This document shows positions 7,458 to 16,894 of a DNA stretch of 64,000 nucleotides, piece after piece; position 1 is the stretch's first letter, and the number at the start of each line of letters is the position of its first letter. The translations under genes were made by a program, and so were the position numbers. Source of the DNA: Kordia sp965224175 (GTDB taxonomy: Bacteria > Bacteroidota > Bacteroidia > Flavobacteriales > Flavobacteriaceae); NCBI RefSeq assembly GCF_965224175.1, contig NZ_OZ245041.1, forward strand, positions 3,038,001 through 3,102,000, written 5' to 3'. The notes under the pieces are model-generated. The model made no database searches and was not told where the DNA came from. It saw only the letters and a list, made by a program, of their open reading frames with translations.

Positions 7458-10232
7458 TTAGAATCTAAAATATAAGTTTAAGAAATAAGTTCTTCCTCTA
7501 CCGTACCAGTATCTGTTACCAAATACTCTTGTATTTAATGCCGAATCATCTCTTAATTCTCTGAAGTTTGCATTTCTTCCTTGCTCAAATCCTCCAGTTC
7601 TGTATTCTTTGTCGAAAACGTTACTGATACTTGCAAAGAAACCAACATAATAATCTCCTAATTTCCATGATTTTCCACCTACAAGGTTTACAAGCATGTA
7701 ATCATCAAATTGTTCTTGTCTTAATAATTCACGTGCCAATTCTGGATCGTAATCATTGAAAACTTGTCCATCAAAATCTGTGTAGAAGTTACTACTTCTT
7801 TGTAATGGGCTAATGTCGATATATGCATTAGAGAAGAAGTTTGCTGTAGCTCCAAACCACCAGTAATCTGGATCTCTGTATTCAAATCCTGCAGAGAATG
7901 CTCTTTGTGGTCCACCTGCAACTCTGTAATCTTTTAATGTAGATTTTCCTAAGTATTGTGTTTCCTCAAAATCTTCTGAAGATAAGTATAAGTCAGGATT
8001 GTTGTCATATGTAAACTGTCCTAAAGATGCTACACCTTTTAATTTGATTGTAGATGTTGCTTGTACTTCTACTCCTAATTCTCCTCCAATGTGTCTTTTG
8101 TCTACACCTTGTAAGATTTCTTGAACGAATGCTTGGTTGTCTCCACCAATTCCATCTGCAAAGAAGAATGAGATTTCATTCGCATCTTCCATCTTTGTAT
8201 AGTAACCCGTTAATCTAGCTTTTACGATTGGAGATCTGAAGATATAACTTGCATCAAAAGAAGTAATTTTTTCTTCTGTGATGTTTGGTACGATATCATG
8301 ATTCTCTCTAGAGTTAGAGTATGTGTTACGAATTGACGGTGCTTTTGTAAGATATGCTCCGTGGAAATCGAATAAGTGACGTCCTGTAAGCTTATATGTT
8401 AAACCAGCTTTTGCTCCGATTCCTGTGAAAGAAAGTTTTTCACCTTCTCCAAATGAGTTATTTGCGAAACCGCCGTTTCTGTATAATCCTGTACGTTGGT
8501 ATGTTGTATTTTTAACGCTACCTGCTACGAAGAAATCTACTTTTTTGTATTTGAACTGTGCTTGTGCAAATCCTCCAATTGTATTAGATTGGATTTCGAA
8601 ATTGTAACGGAAACGATCTCCTTCTACAACCAATCTGTTTGGATTGTTTAAGTCGTTTTGTACACTTCCAGGATTGTTTACTAAATCATCAGCAAAGTTA
8701 TCAACATCTAAATAAGCACGTCCACCTAATAAATCTGTTATTTCTGCAAAGTTCTCAGATAGTAATGAAGTAAATGTTGCTCCTGCGTTTACAGTGATAT
8801 TATCATTAATAGCAGTGTTTAAGATTGTATTTGCTGTTAACTGCTTATCATCAGATCTATCTTCGTATACAATATTGACAGCATTTCCACCTGCTACCAA
8901 TCTGTCTTGATTTACTCTGTATAATTCAGCCCAGTCAATTTGTCCACCATTTACAAAAGCTTCTCTTGCTCCAAATTCTAATGCTGGATTTTCAGGATTG
9001 TTTCTTGCAAAGAAACTTGGTAATTTTTGGTAGTACGTAGGACTCACGTTAACACCGCTTCCAATAGGGAAACCGCTTTCATCTAAATCAGTTCCTCCAA
9101 AGTCAATACGACTTCTTCCTTGCTCACCAAATTGATAGGCAACATTTGTATTTAATGTTGTTTTCTCAGAAATATCCCAATAGTGGTTTAACATTAAGAT
9201 TGGCTCTACTACTCTACGTACTCTTGAGTTACGTTTTTCACCATCTTGGTATCCCCAAAAATCGTTGTATCTGATTCCTTTTAAATCAAAAACTTCTTGC
9301 GTATTTGCAGAAGATTGACCTCTTCTGTTCGGTGCATAAATTCCTGTAAAGTTAAGACTATGCTTGTCGTTTAATTTCTTTTCAACTGAAACGAATAAAG
9401 AATTTGCGTCGTAGAAAGTACCGTCGTTAAAACCTTCATCTCCCCATCTTCTTCCTGCCGAAATTGTATACGCCCATCCACTTTCTAGTAAACCAGAAGA
9501 ATATGATGCCATAATTCTATTGGTATAACTTCTATCAGATGAAGAGTATGTTACTCTACCACCTTGTCTATACTGAGAAGCTCTAGTGTTAATGTTTGTT
9601 GTTCCTAAAATACCACCAAATGTATAATCTGAAGCGCTTAAACCGTTTGTAAGTTCTTGATTTCTTACTACGTCATTTAATCCTCCCCAGTTACTCCATT
9701 GTGGTCTTCCATTGAACTGTTTGTTCATTTCAATACCATTAATAAGTACTGTTCCATTCTCAGAATCTAATCCTCTTACTCTAAAGAAAGTAGATCCGAA
9801 TTCAAAAGCTGCAGTTCTTAAGAATATATCTCTTGAAGACTGTAATAGTCCAGAGATATTATCTGCTGCTGTTGAATCATCATTTAATTCATCATCAGTC
9901 AATGATATAAGGGTAACATCTTCCTGAATGAATCTTTTTAACAAAATTGTTCCTAGATCAATTGCTTGACCATCTGTAACGGTAACTGGCATTCTTAATA
10001 TTGAATAGCCATCTTTAGTGAATACGATATCCACTTCGCCCGCTGCAACATTTGTTAACTTAAAGATTCCAGATGCATCTGTAGCAGCTTCTTGTTTACT
10101 GCCTGCAACTGAAACCAAAACATTTTGAATTGCATCATCTGTGTTGGCATCAATTACCATCCCTGTAATTGAGTTTTGTCCGCTGACAAACCAAACCGAA
10201 AGCAATCCAAATAAAAAAATAAGTTTTTTCAT
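7458..10232 (-). CDS. TonB-dependent receptor with carboxypeptidase-like regulatory domain
   Basis: This 924-aa outer-membrane receptor has a signal peptide (ending VSGQ), a carboxypeptidase-like regulatory beta-sandwich at about 20-95 (SITGMVIDANTDDAIQNV), a plug domain at about 115-230, and a 22-strand type barrel ending in Phe (YFLNLYFRF). It imports a substrate with TonB energy. A TAnnTTTG-type box (TACATTTG, minus strand, 10289-10296) lies 57 bp upstream of the start, although no matching -33 box was found. Together with the DUF5689 lipoprotein and the divergent nuclease it probably forms a scavenging locus. Confidence 0.93.
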   Translation of the reverse strand: MKKLIFLFGLLSVWFVSGQNSITGMVIDANTDDAIQNVLVSVAGSKQEAATDASGIFKLTNVAAGEVDIVFTKDGYSILRMPVTVTDGQAIDLGTILLKRFIQEDVTLISLTDDELNDDSTAADNISGLLQSSRDIFLRTAAFEFGSTFFRVRGLDSENGTVLINGIEMNKQFNGRPQWSNWGGLNDVVRNQELTNGLSASDYTFGGILGTTNINTRASQYRQGGRVTYSSSDRSYTNRIMASYSSGLLESGWAYTISAGRRWGDEGFNDGTFYDANSLFVSVEKKLNDKHSLNFTGIYAPNRRGQSSANTQEVFDLKGIRYNDFWGYQDGEKRNSRVRRVVEPILMLNHYWDISEKTTLNTNVAYQFGEQGRSRIDFGGTDLDESGFPIGSGVNVSPTYYQKLPSFFARNNPENPALEFGAREAFVNGGQIDWAELYRVNQDRLVAGGNAVNIVYEDRSDDKQLTANTILNTAINDNITVNAGATFTSLLSENFAEITDLLGGRAYLDVDNFADDLVNNPGSVQNDLNNPNRLVVEGDRFRYNFEIQSNTIGGFAQAQFKYKKVDFFVAGSVKNTTYQRTGLYRNGGFANNSFGEGEKLSFTGIGAKAGLTYKLTGRHLFDFHGAYLTKAPSIRNTYSNSRENHDIVPNITEEKITSFDASYIFRSPIVKARLTGYYTKMEDANEISFFFADGIGGDNQAFVQEILQGVDKRHIGGELGVEVQATSTIKLKGVASLGQFTYDNNPDLYLSSEDFEETQYLGKSTLKDYRVAGGPQRAFSAGFEYRDPDYWWFGATANFFSNAYIDISPLQRSSNFYTDFDGQVFNDYDPELARELLRQEQFDDYMLVNLVGGKSWKLGDYYVGFFASISNVFDKEYRTGGFEQGRNANFRELRDDSALNTRVFGNRYWYGRGRTYFLNLYFRF

Positions 10233-10370
10233 ACTGTAATTTGCAATTAATTATTATTCGAGTTTAAAAAATCTTTAATAACGACGGGCAAATGTACATT
10301 ATTTATAATTAATAACTACTTTTGGTCTATCTTTTGCATAGATTATTTAAGATAACATAACATTTAATAA

Positions 10371-11417
10371 ATGAAAAACCTTAAATCCCTAGTATTACTG
10401 GCTTTTTTATTAGTTTTCACCCACACATGGGCGCAGAAAAAAAAGCAGTATAAGGTACAAACGATTGCATTTTATAATGTAGAAAACTTGTTTGATACTA
10501 TTAATGACCCACTGAAAGATGACGAGAAGAGTCCAATTATGGAAATTCAAGGTGATCGTTCTAAGATTTATGAAGACAAAATTTCAAAGCTTGCACGCGT
10601 TATTTCCGATATTGGCTATGATGTTTCTAAAACAACACCCGCTATTTTAGGAGTCGCTGAAATTGAAAATAAGAAAGTTTTGGAAGATTTGATCAATGAC
10701 CCAAGGCTGAAAGACTCTGATTATGGTATTATCCATTTTGATTCTCCTGACAAACGTGGAATTGACGTTGGTTTACTGTATAAACAAGGTGTTTTTCAAC
10801 CACATAGTTTCTCAAAACATCCATTGTATATTTATGATGGAGACCGACGTATTTACACAAGAGACCAATTGTTAGTTTCAGGTGTATTGGACGGAGAAGA
10901 AGTCCATATTATTGTAAATCACTGGCCATCACGTAGAGGTGGAGAAGCGAGAAGTAGACCAAAACGTGTAAAAGCTGCTGAATTGAATATGCATATTATT
11001 GATTCACTACAGGATATTGATAGGAAAGCTAAGATTTTTACCATGGGCGATTTGAACGATGATCCTTTTAATGTAAGTATGAAAGAAGTACTTAAAACGA
11101 AGGATAAACGTGAAGATGCTAAAGGAAAAGATTTATTTAATCCGATGGAAGGAATGGCAAGAAACGGAAACGGAACATTAGCCTATAGAGACGGATGGAA
11201 CTTGTTTGATCAAATTGTGTTTACAGCGCCTTTGTTGAAGAAAGATTTTTCAGAGTATCGCTATTATAAAGCAGGAATTTATAATAAAACATATTTATCA
11301 AATAAACGTGGACGTTATAAAGGTTATCCTTTTAGAAGTTTTGCTGGCGGAAGTTATACAGGTGGTTATAGTGATCATTTTCCTGTGTATGTACATTTGA
11401 TTAAAGAAGTGAAATAA
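10371..11417 (+). CDS. Secreted endonuclease/exonuclease/phosphatase family protein
   Basis: A 348-aa protein with a signal peptide (ending HTWAQ). The Mg-dependent phosphodiesterase fold is marked by FYNVENLFD at the start, EIENKKVL (catalytic Glu), NHWPSRRGG, MGDLNDDP (Asp-x-Asn) and YSDHFPVYV (terminal Asp-His). All key residues are present, so the enzyme should be active on DNA, RNA or another phosphodiester outside the cytoplasm. It is divergently transcribed from the TonB receptor and DUF5689 genes 138 bp away, consistent with a shared role in using extracellular nucleic acid or phosphate. Confidence 0.9.
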   Translation: MKNLKSLVLLAFLLVFTHTWAQKKKQYKVQTIAFYNVENLFDTINDPLKDDEKSPIMEIQGDRSKIYEDKISKLARVISDIGYDVSKTTPAILGVAEIENKKVLEDLINDPRLKDSDYGIIHFDSPDKRGIDVGLLYKQGVFQPHSFSKHPLYIYDGDRRIYTRDQLLVSGVLDGEEVHIIVNHWPSRRGGEARSRPKRVKAAELNMHIIDSLQDIDRKAKIFTMGDLNDDPFNVSMKEVLKTKDKREDAKGKDLFNPMEGMARNGNGTLAYRDGWNLFDQIVFTAPLLKKDFSEYRYYKAGIYNKTYLSNKRGRYKGYPFRSFAGGSYTGGYSDHFPVYVHLIKEVK

Positions 11418-11466
11418 TTCATCAATGTAACAATTTGAAAATGTACTAATTTGAAAATTGTGATAT

Positions 11467-11502
11467 AAAAAAATCCTTATCGTAACTGATAAGGATTTTT
11501 TT
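11467..11502 (+). terminator. Strong rho-independent terminator
   Basis: Perfect 15-bp stem 11467-11481 / 11488-11502, loop GTAACT, ending in a T-run. It is 50 bp after the nuclease gene. Confidence 0.9.
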
Positions 11503-11695
11503 ATGCTTTTTAGTCCTGATTGTAGTGGCATCCTTTTTTTGCTTTGCTATATGGCAAAAAAAGATATAACGGAAAGCAAGAAATAACTCAAAAAAGATAT
11601 TAGACCGCTTCGCTGGTAGAATTGAGATGTAAGACTATTTTCAATTCATATTATAGTTTCGCTAAATGTTTATTTAGAGTATTATATAAAAACAG

Positions 11696-11727
11696 AAAAT
11701 CCTTGCCATTGCGACAAGGATTTTTTT
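11696..11727 (-). terminator. Terminator of the small membrane protein gene
   Basis: AAAATCCTTG (11696-11705) pairs with CAAGGATTTT (11715-11724), with A's and T's on both sides. It lies 23 bp beyond the minus-strand stop at 11750. Confidence 0.7.
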
Positions 11728-11749
11728 GTATTGACGTATGCTGTTTTTT

Positions 11750-12181
11750 TTAGTATAAGCCTAACCAATCTTTCCAAGGTAATCTTGAAAGAATTAACAA
11801 TAGACCCAACCCGTAAAAGAATGCAATTTTACCAAAAGCTCTTTTGTCTGTTTGTTGTTTTTTGTGCTTAGACCAACCTATGGTAATGAAAACGATTGCT
11901 AAGATTCCTACTAATGGATGTTCTAAAGCTAATAATCGATCGGCGCTGACTAATTTCATTCCATTTGCTTGTATCATTTGAAATCCTTTTACAGAAGTGA
12001 AATATAGAATGATTCCAATCAGTAATTGCAAGTGTGTAAATATGAGTGCGAATAGTGAAATTCGTAAGTCTTTTGACACAAATTTTTTCCCTGAGGTAAA
12101 TCCTATGATGGCATTGACTACTGCAATGACTAACATGATTAAGACGAAATATGCCCAATACGAGTGTAGTGTTTTTATCAT
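11750..12181 (-). CDS. Four-helix membrane protein, unknown function
   Basis: A 143-aa protein with four predicted membrane helices at about residues 8-28, 42-64, 88-105 and 118-135. Histidines sit near or in helices (HSYWAY, THLQL, EHPLVG), which is reminiscent of small cytochrome b-like proteins but does not prove haem binding. It is not a ribosomal protein by sequence. It is transcribed alone, with terminators on either side. Confidence 0.75.
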   Translation of the reverse strand: MIKTLHSYWAYFVLIMLVIAVVNAIIGFTSGKKFVSKDLRISLFALIFTHLQLLIGIILYFTSVKGFQMIQANGMKLVSADRLLALEHPLVGILAIVFITIGWSKHKKQQTDKRAFGKIAFFYGLGLLLILSRLPWKDWLGLY

Positions 12182-12302
12182 TTTGCGAAGGTGTTTGTTT
12201 TTAGTTGAGTCACAAAGGTACTTATTTTTTTGATTGTGTTATGGTTTTGTATGTGTTTAAAGCACGGACTTTTTCCTTTTTAGGGTTAAAATTTAGGTAT
12301 AA

Positions 12303-12330
12303 AAAAAGCCTCGCAAATGCGAGGCTTTTT
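12303..12330 (-). terminator. Terminator of the second TonB receptor gene
   Basis: Perfect 13-bp stem 12303-12315 / 12318-12330 around AA, with A-run and T-run, 23 bp beyond the stop of the receptor gene at 12354. Confidence 0.85.
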
Positions 12331-12353
12331 GGTATTTATAACGTTTTAACTTC

Positions 12354-15089
12354 TTAGAAGTTGTAACGTACTGTAAAGTTCCAAGTTCTTCCAAATCCGA
12401 AGAAAGCTTTGTTTCTTGTGTTGATTCCGTCATACGTATTGTCTCCTGGATCAGCAAATATATTTGTTTGTGACTCAGCTAAATAAGTAGTATTGAATAA
12501 GTTGTTGATATTTAATCTGAAGTTGATTGTTTTATCTTTTTCTTTTCCAACGAACCATTTGTAAGATACACCACCATCAAATAAGTTGTAAGCAGGTAAT
12601 TGTAATGATCCTCTGTTATCTGCTTCGTCAAAGTCTTCAGCTCTAATATCAGCGTATAAGTCGTCTGCTCTAAACCCAGCAATATCAAACTTTAAGTTTT
12701 CAACTGGCTCAACAATCATTGCTAAACGCATTGTAGTTTGCGCAGCATTTCCAACTTTTACGTCATCTAAGAATAGTGTATTTTCTCCAACTACAGAATT
12801 ATCGTTTAAGTCAAATGCAGGTCCAGAAACTGTTCCTCCGTATTCCCAATTACCAACAGAAGCCATACCTCTAAAAGTTAACATGTCTATTGGCTTGTAT
12901 GTGAATTCTAATTCAACTCCTGAGTGAATTTGCTCAACACCAACTAAGCTAGAACGTCCTTGAACAGTAGCATCAGGTTCAGTAGGAGTAGGTGCTGGGA
13001 ATGTTCCAAATACTTGTATAAATCTATCTTTCCAAGAAGTTCTATATAAGTTAAGGTTTACATTTAATTTTTCAGACTTGTATCCGTATCCTAATTCAAC
13101 ACCAAATACTTTTTCGTTTACGTAGTCAGGGTTTACATCATTTTCGAAGTCAAGGAAAATCGCATCAAATAATGGTTGCTTAGAGTAGTAACCAGCATTA
13201 CCAAATACATTGTGATTTTCGTCAATGTTGTAGTTTAATCCACCTTTTACTGTTCCTCCTAAAATGTTTTCCCAGTCAGTACGTTGTCCGTCTGCTGCTA
13301 ATACATTGAATAAATCTTCTCTACTAAATCCTTGGTGAGATCCAGAGAATTGTACGAATGCAGAAATATCATCTTTCTTATATTCTAATTGACCAAAGAT
13401 TCCTAACCAACGTACATAACCAATGTTGTAGTAGTCAATTTTATCTTCGTCATCGATATCTTTAAATACGTTTACGATAGATCCGAAGTCAGAAGAGTAT
13501 GTGTTTGTTAATACTCTGTTAGGATTGTTTACATCATCATTATCTCTGTATCCGTCTGCTCCTAATAAGTTGTCTATTCTTCTGTAGTGGAATCCTTTGT
13601 ATGTTCTTGCGTCAAATCCAACATCTAACGTTAAGTTGTCAGTTAACTCAGTGTTTAAGTTTGCTAATAAACCAAACCAGTTATGAGAGTTGATAGAAGC
13701 TCTTCTTGAGATACCATTGTCTCTACTATCGTTGATGAATAAACCATTTTCTTGGTCTGTTCTTTGATAAACGTTACCGTCAGAGAAAGTAACTGCTTGT
13801 CCTCTGTTATATTGTACAATTTTATTCCACTGTACTTCTCCAGTTGTTTGGTTTCTGAAAATTGAACTAGAAGCGAAGTTAAATCCTGGTAATCTTCCGA
13901 TATCTCCAGTTCCTCCTCCACGTCCGAAAGAAGCGTATCCTACAGTAGATAATTTTGTTTTGTCAGAGATGTTCCAATCCCAGTTTAAAGATAATACTGG
14001 TTTGTGGTAGAAGTTTCTTCTCCAGTTAAATTCTTCACCATTTAATGTACCATGGTTGAAGTTATATTTGTCTCCAAATTGTAAGTATTGCTCAATTGTT
14101 GCAGCGTTAAAGAAGCTTGTTGTTCTTTGGTTGTGAACCTGTGGAGCACCAGTTACAGTAAATTGTACGTCATGTGTTCTGTCTTCATCAGTCCATCCAA
14201 ATCCTAAGAAATAGTTATATCCTTCAAAAGCAGTTCCATTAATATATCCGTCTCCAGCAGTTCTACTGAATAATCCAGTAAATGCGAATCCGTTATCCAT
14301 TCTTCCTGTAGAATAAGAAGCGATTGTTTTTAAGTAGTTGTCGTTACCTAAAGTAGTTCCAACAAATCCACCTTCGTTTCTTTCTGTAGTTTTAGTTACA
14401 ATGTTTAATGTACCACCAACAGAAGAAATCGCTAATTTAGAAGACCCTAAACCTCTTTGTACCTGAATTGCAGAAGCAACATCAGCTAAACCAGTCCAGT
14501 TACTCCAGAATACACGTCCATTCTCCATATCATTAACAGGTACACCGTTAATTAATACAGCAGTGTTTACTTGGTCAAAACCACGAATGTTAATTCTTGA
14601 ATCTCCAAATCCACCTCCAGATTTAGTAGCATACACAGATGGTGTAGCATTTAATAGTTCAGGAAGTTCTTGGTTACCTAATCTTTCAACAATTTCTTCA
14701 GCTTTAATTGTAGATACTGCTACTGGCGTTTCACGCTCTTTCGCGATATCAACTACACCAACAATTACTACTTCATCAAGAGAATTGTCAGAAGCTAAAA
14801 TAATAGTTCCTAAATCTTTCGTTCCTCCAGTTACATTAAATGTAATGGATTGTGTTGCAAATCCTACAAATGATACTTCGATTGTACCTTTAGCATCTTT
14901 TACATTTAGTTTAAATTTTCCATCAATGTCGGTTGATGTTCCATTTGATGTTCCCTTTACAACTACACTAGCTCCTGGTAATGGCCCTTCAGCGTCTACT
15001 ACCTTACCTGTAATTGTTCCTTGAGAAAAAGCAACAGATGTTACTAAGAACATTGCTACTACAAAAAACAAATTGTTAATCGTCTTCAT
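12354..15089 (-). CDS. TonB-dependent receptor with carboxypeptidase-like regulatory domain
   Basis: A 911-aa outer-membrane receptor. It has a signal peptide (ending AFSQ), an N-terminal carboxypeptidase-like domain at about 24-105 (GTITGKVVDAEGPLPGASVV), a plug at about 120-235 with INIRGFDQVNTAVLINGVP, then a large barrel ending in Phe (WNFTVRYNF). No SusD-like partner, lipoprotein or enzyme is adjacent, so the substrate cannot be guessed. It is monocistronic, with a terminator behind it and a 16-bp palindrome 70 bp ahead of its start. Confidence 0.93.
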   Translation of the reverse strand: MKTINNLFFVVAMFLVTSVAFSQGTITGKVVDAEGPLPGASVVVKGTSNGTSTDIDGKFKLNVKDAKGTIEVSFVGFATQSITFNVTGGTKDLGTIILASDNSLDEVVIVGVVDIAKERETPVAVSTIKAEEIVERLGNQELPELLNATPSVYATKSGGGFGDSRINIRGFDQVNTAVLINGVPVNDMENGRVFWSNWTGLADVASAIQVQRGLGSSKLAISSVGGTLNIVTKTTERNEGGFVGTTLGNDNYLKTIASYSTGRMDNGFAFTGLFSRTAGDGYINGTAFEGYNYFLGFGWTDEDRTHDVQFTVTGAPQVHNQRTTSFFNAATIEQYLQFGDKYNFNHGTLNGEEFNWRRNFYHKPVLSLNWDWNISDKTKLSTVGYASFGRGGGTGDIGRLPGFNFASSSIFRNQTTGEVQWNKIVQYNRGQAVTFSDGNVYQRTDQENGLFINDSRDNGISRRASINSHNWFGLLANLNTELTDNLTLDVGFDARTYKGFHYRRIDNLLGADGYRDNDDVNNPNRVLTNTYSSDFGSIVNVFKDIDDEDKIDYYNIGYVRWLGIFGQLEYKKDDISAFVQFSGSHQGFSREDLFNVLAADGQRTDWENILGGTVKGGLNYNIDENHNVFGNAGYYSKQPLFDAIFLDFENDVNPDYVNEKVFGVELGYGYKSEKLNVNLNLYRTSWKDRFIQVFGTFPAPTPTEPDATVQGRSSLVGVEQIHSGVELEFTYKPIDMLTFRGMASVGNWEYGGTVSGPAFDLNDNSVVGENTLFLDDVKVGNAAQTTMRLAMIVEPVENLKFDIAGFRADDLYADIRAEDFDEADNRGSLQLPAYNLFDGGVSYKWFVGKEKDKTINFRLNINNLFNTTYLAESQTNIFADPGDNTYDGINTRNKAFFGFGRTWNFTVRYNF

Positions 15090-15158
15090 AAGTTTTATTA
15101 GTTTATTTAATGCCGCAAAAATCGCATTTATTGTGCATGCATATATTAAGCGAATGTT

Positions 15159-15174
15159 AAATGTTTTAACATTT
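15159..15174. promoter_or_regulatory. Palindrome upstream of TonB receptor
   Basis: AAATGTTTTAACATTT is a perfect 16-bp palindrome 70 bp upstream of the receptor start at 15089. It could be an operator; no regulator is known. Confidence 0.3.
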
Positions 15175-15245
15175 TACCAAATTTACATTTTTAACTTATT
15201 TGTTTGTTTTGCAGTGAATTAAGATATAAACCGAATTATTAACAT

Positions 15246-16889
15246 TTATTTCCTGTTTTCTTTGAAGAATTTTAAAAGATTAGTGGTTGAGCTATCATGT
15301 TCTGCAATTTCAGCACTCTTAATGTCTGTTAAAATTTTTGTTGCAAGTTGTTTTCCGAGCTCAACTCCCCATTGATCATAGCTAAAAATATTCCAAATTA
15401 CACCTTGTACAAATATTTTATGCTCATATAATGCTATTAAAGATCCTAAACTTTCTGGAGTTAGTTTATTTATTAATATGGTATTTGTAGGTTTATTTCC
15501 TTCAAATATTTTATATGGAAGTAACTTTTCTATCTCTGTAGTTTCCATTCCTTTTGCAGTTAACTCCGCTACAACTTCTTCTTTTGTTTTTCCATTTAAT
15601 AACGCTTCTGTTTGAGCAAAGAAATTCGCCATTAGTTTTTCATGATGATCTTTATCATTATATAATGAATGTACATATCCGATGAAATCTGCAGGAATGA
15701 GTTTAGTTCCTTGATGTATGAGCTGAAAGAATGCATGTTGTGAATTCGTTCCTGGTTCTCCCCAAATTAAGGTTCCTGTTTCATAGTTAACACGGTTTCC
15801 TTTTCTGTCTACACTTTTACCATTACTTTCCATAATTCCTTGTTGTAGATATGCTGAAAAGCGATGTAAATATTGTGTGTAAGGAATAATTGCTTCGCTT
15901 TCTGCTCCATAGAAATTGTTGTACCATATGCTTAGTAGCGCTAATACAATTGGAATGTTTTGATCGAATGAAGCAGTTTTGAAGTGTGTATCCATATCAT
16001 GTGCTCCAGTCAACAATTTGTCAAAGTTATCATAACCAGTTGCCAAACTAATAGATAAACCAACGGCGCTCCAAAGTGAAAAACGCCCACCTACCCAATT
16101 CCACATCGGAAATACATTTTCTGATGCAATTCCGAATTCGTTTATCTTTTCCAAATTCGTCGAAACTGCCACAAAGTGTTTTGCTACTGCTTCTTCAGAT
16201 GCATGCGATAAAAACCATTTGCGAATGGTCATTGCATTCGTCAACGTTTCTTGTGTTGTAAATGTTTTAGAAACAATGACAAACAAGGTAGTTTCTGGAT
16301 TTAAGTTTTTGATCACTTCTTGTACATGATCACCGTCTACATTAGATACAAAATGTACGTTTAAGTGGTTTTTGTAATGTGCTAATGCTTCTGTAACCAT
16401 TGCTGGACCTAAATCGGAACCACCAATTCCAATATTTACAACATCGGTAAATGCTTTTCCAGTGAATCCTTTTTTGTTTCCAGAAATGATAGCATTGGAG
16501 AAGTCTTTTATTTTCTGCTTTACCTCATATACTTCTGGAATAATGTTTTTACCATCTACATATACTGTTGCGTTTTCTTTCTCGCGCAAAGCAGTATGCA
16601 ACACCGCTCTACCTTCTGTTTCATTGATGATATCTCCGCTAAAGTATTTTTCAATGTTTTCTTTTAGATTGACCTCAGCTGCCAATTCTAATAGCAAATC
16701 CATAGTTTGTTGAGAAATTCGATTTTTTGAATAGTCAACATAAAAGTCGTTCCACTTGATGGAAAAACGATCTGCTCTTTCAGCATCTGTTTTAAAATAT
16801 TCTTGTAGCGCAAACGATTTCGTTGCATAGAAATGCTCCTGAAGTCTTTTCCAAACTTCAGTTTCTGTAGGGTTTATGTTTGTTAGCAT
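15246..16889 (-). CDS. pgi: Glucose-6-phosphate isomerase
   Basis: This 547-aa enzyme interconverts glucose-6-phosphate and fructose-6-phosphate in glycolysis and gluconeogenesis. The length is that of the long PGI class. The family signatures GIGGSDLGPAM (about 173-183) and GGRFSLWSAVG are present, and the C-terminal DQWGVELGK is conserved. It starts 5 bp after the M23 peptidase gene and is the last gene of a four-gene minus-strand operon. Confidence 0.97.
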   Translation of the reverse strand: MLTNINPTETEVWKRLQEHFYATKSFALQEYFKTDAERADRFSIKWNDFYVDYSKNRISQQTMDLLLELAAEVNLKENIEKYFSGDIINETEGRAVLHTALREKENATVYVDGKNIIPEVYEVKQKIKDFSNAIISGNKKGFTGKAFTDVVNIGIGGSDLGPAMVTEALAHYKNHLNVHFVSNVDGDHVQEVIKNLNPETTLFVIVSKTFTTQETLTNAMTIRKWFLSHASEEAVAKHFVAVSTNLEKINEFGIASENVFPMWNWVGGRFSLWSAVGLSISLATGYDNFDKLLTGAHDMDTHFKTASFDQNIPIVLALLSIWYNNFYGAESEAIIPYTQYLHRFSAYLQQGIMESNGKSVDRKGNRVNYETGTLIWGEPGTNSQHAFFQLIHQGTKLIPADFIGYVHSLYNDKDHHEKLMANFFAQTEALLNGKTKEEVVAELTAKGMETTEIEKLLPYKIFEGNKPTNTILINKLTPESLGSLIALYEHKIFVQGVIWNIFSYDQWGVELGKQLATKILTDIKSAEIAEHDSSTTNLLKFFKENRK

Positions 16890-16894
16890 GGCTT

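Larger units (their letters stand above)
11418..11749. other. Intergenic region between convergent genes
   Basis: It holds two terminators (11467-11502 and 11696-11727) and nothing else that reads as a gene. A short GAATTGA/TCAATTC inverted repeat lies between them at about 11618-11647. Confidence 0.6.

Noticed and set aside
9712..9927. Plus-strand frame inside the first TonB receptor gene
   Set aside because: Opposite-strand shadow with no independent support.
11600..11650. CCGCTTCGCTGG stretch as part of a repeat family
   Set aside because: Only a vague resemblance to GTCGCTTCGCTTTT at 5317; too short to call.
13664..13921. 85-codon minus-strand frame inside the TonB receptor gene
   Set aside because: It is out of frame within a well-supported receptor; a shadow of that gene.
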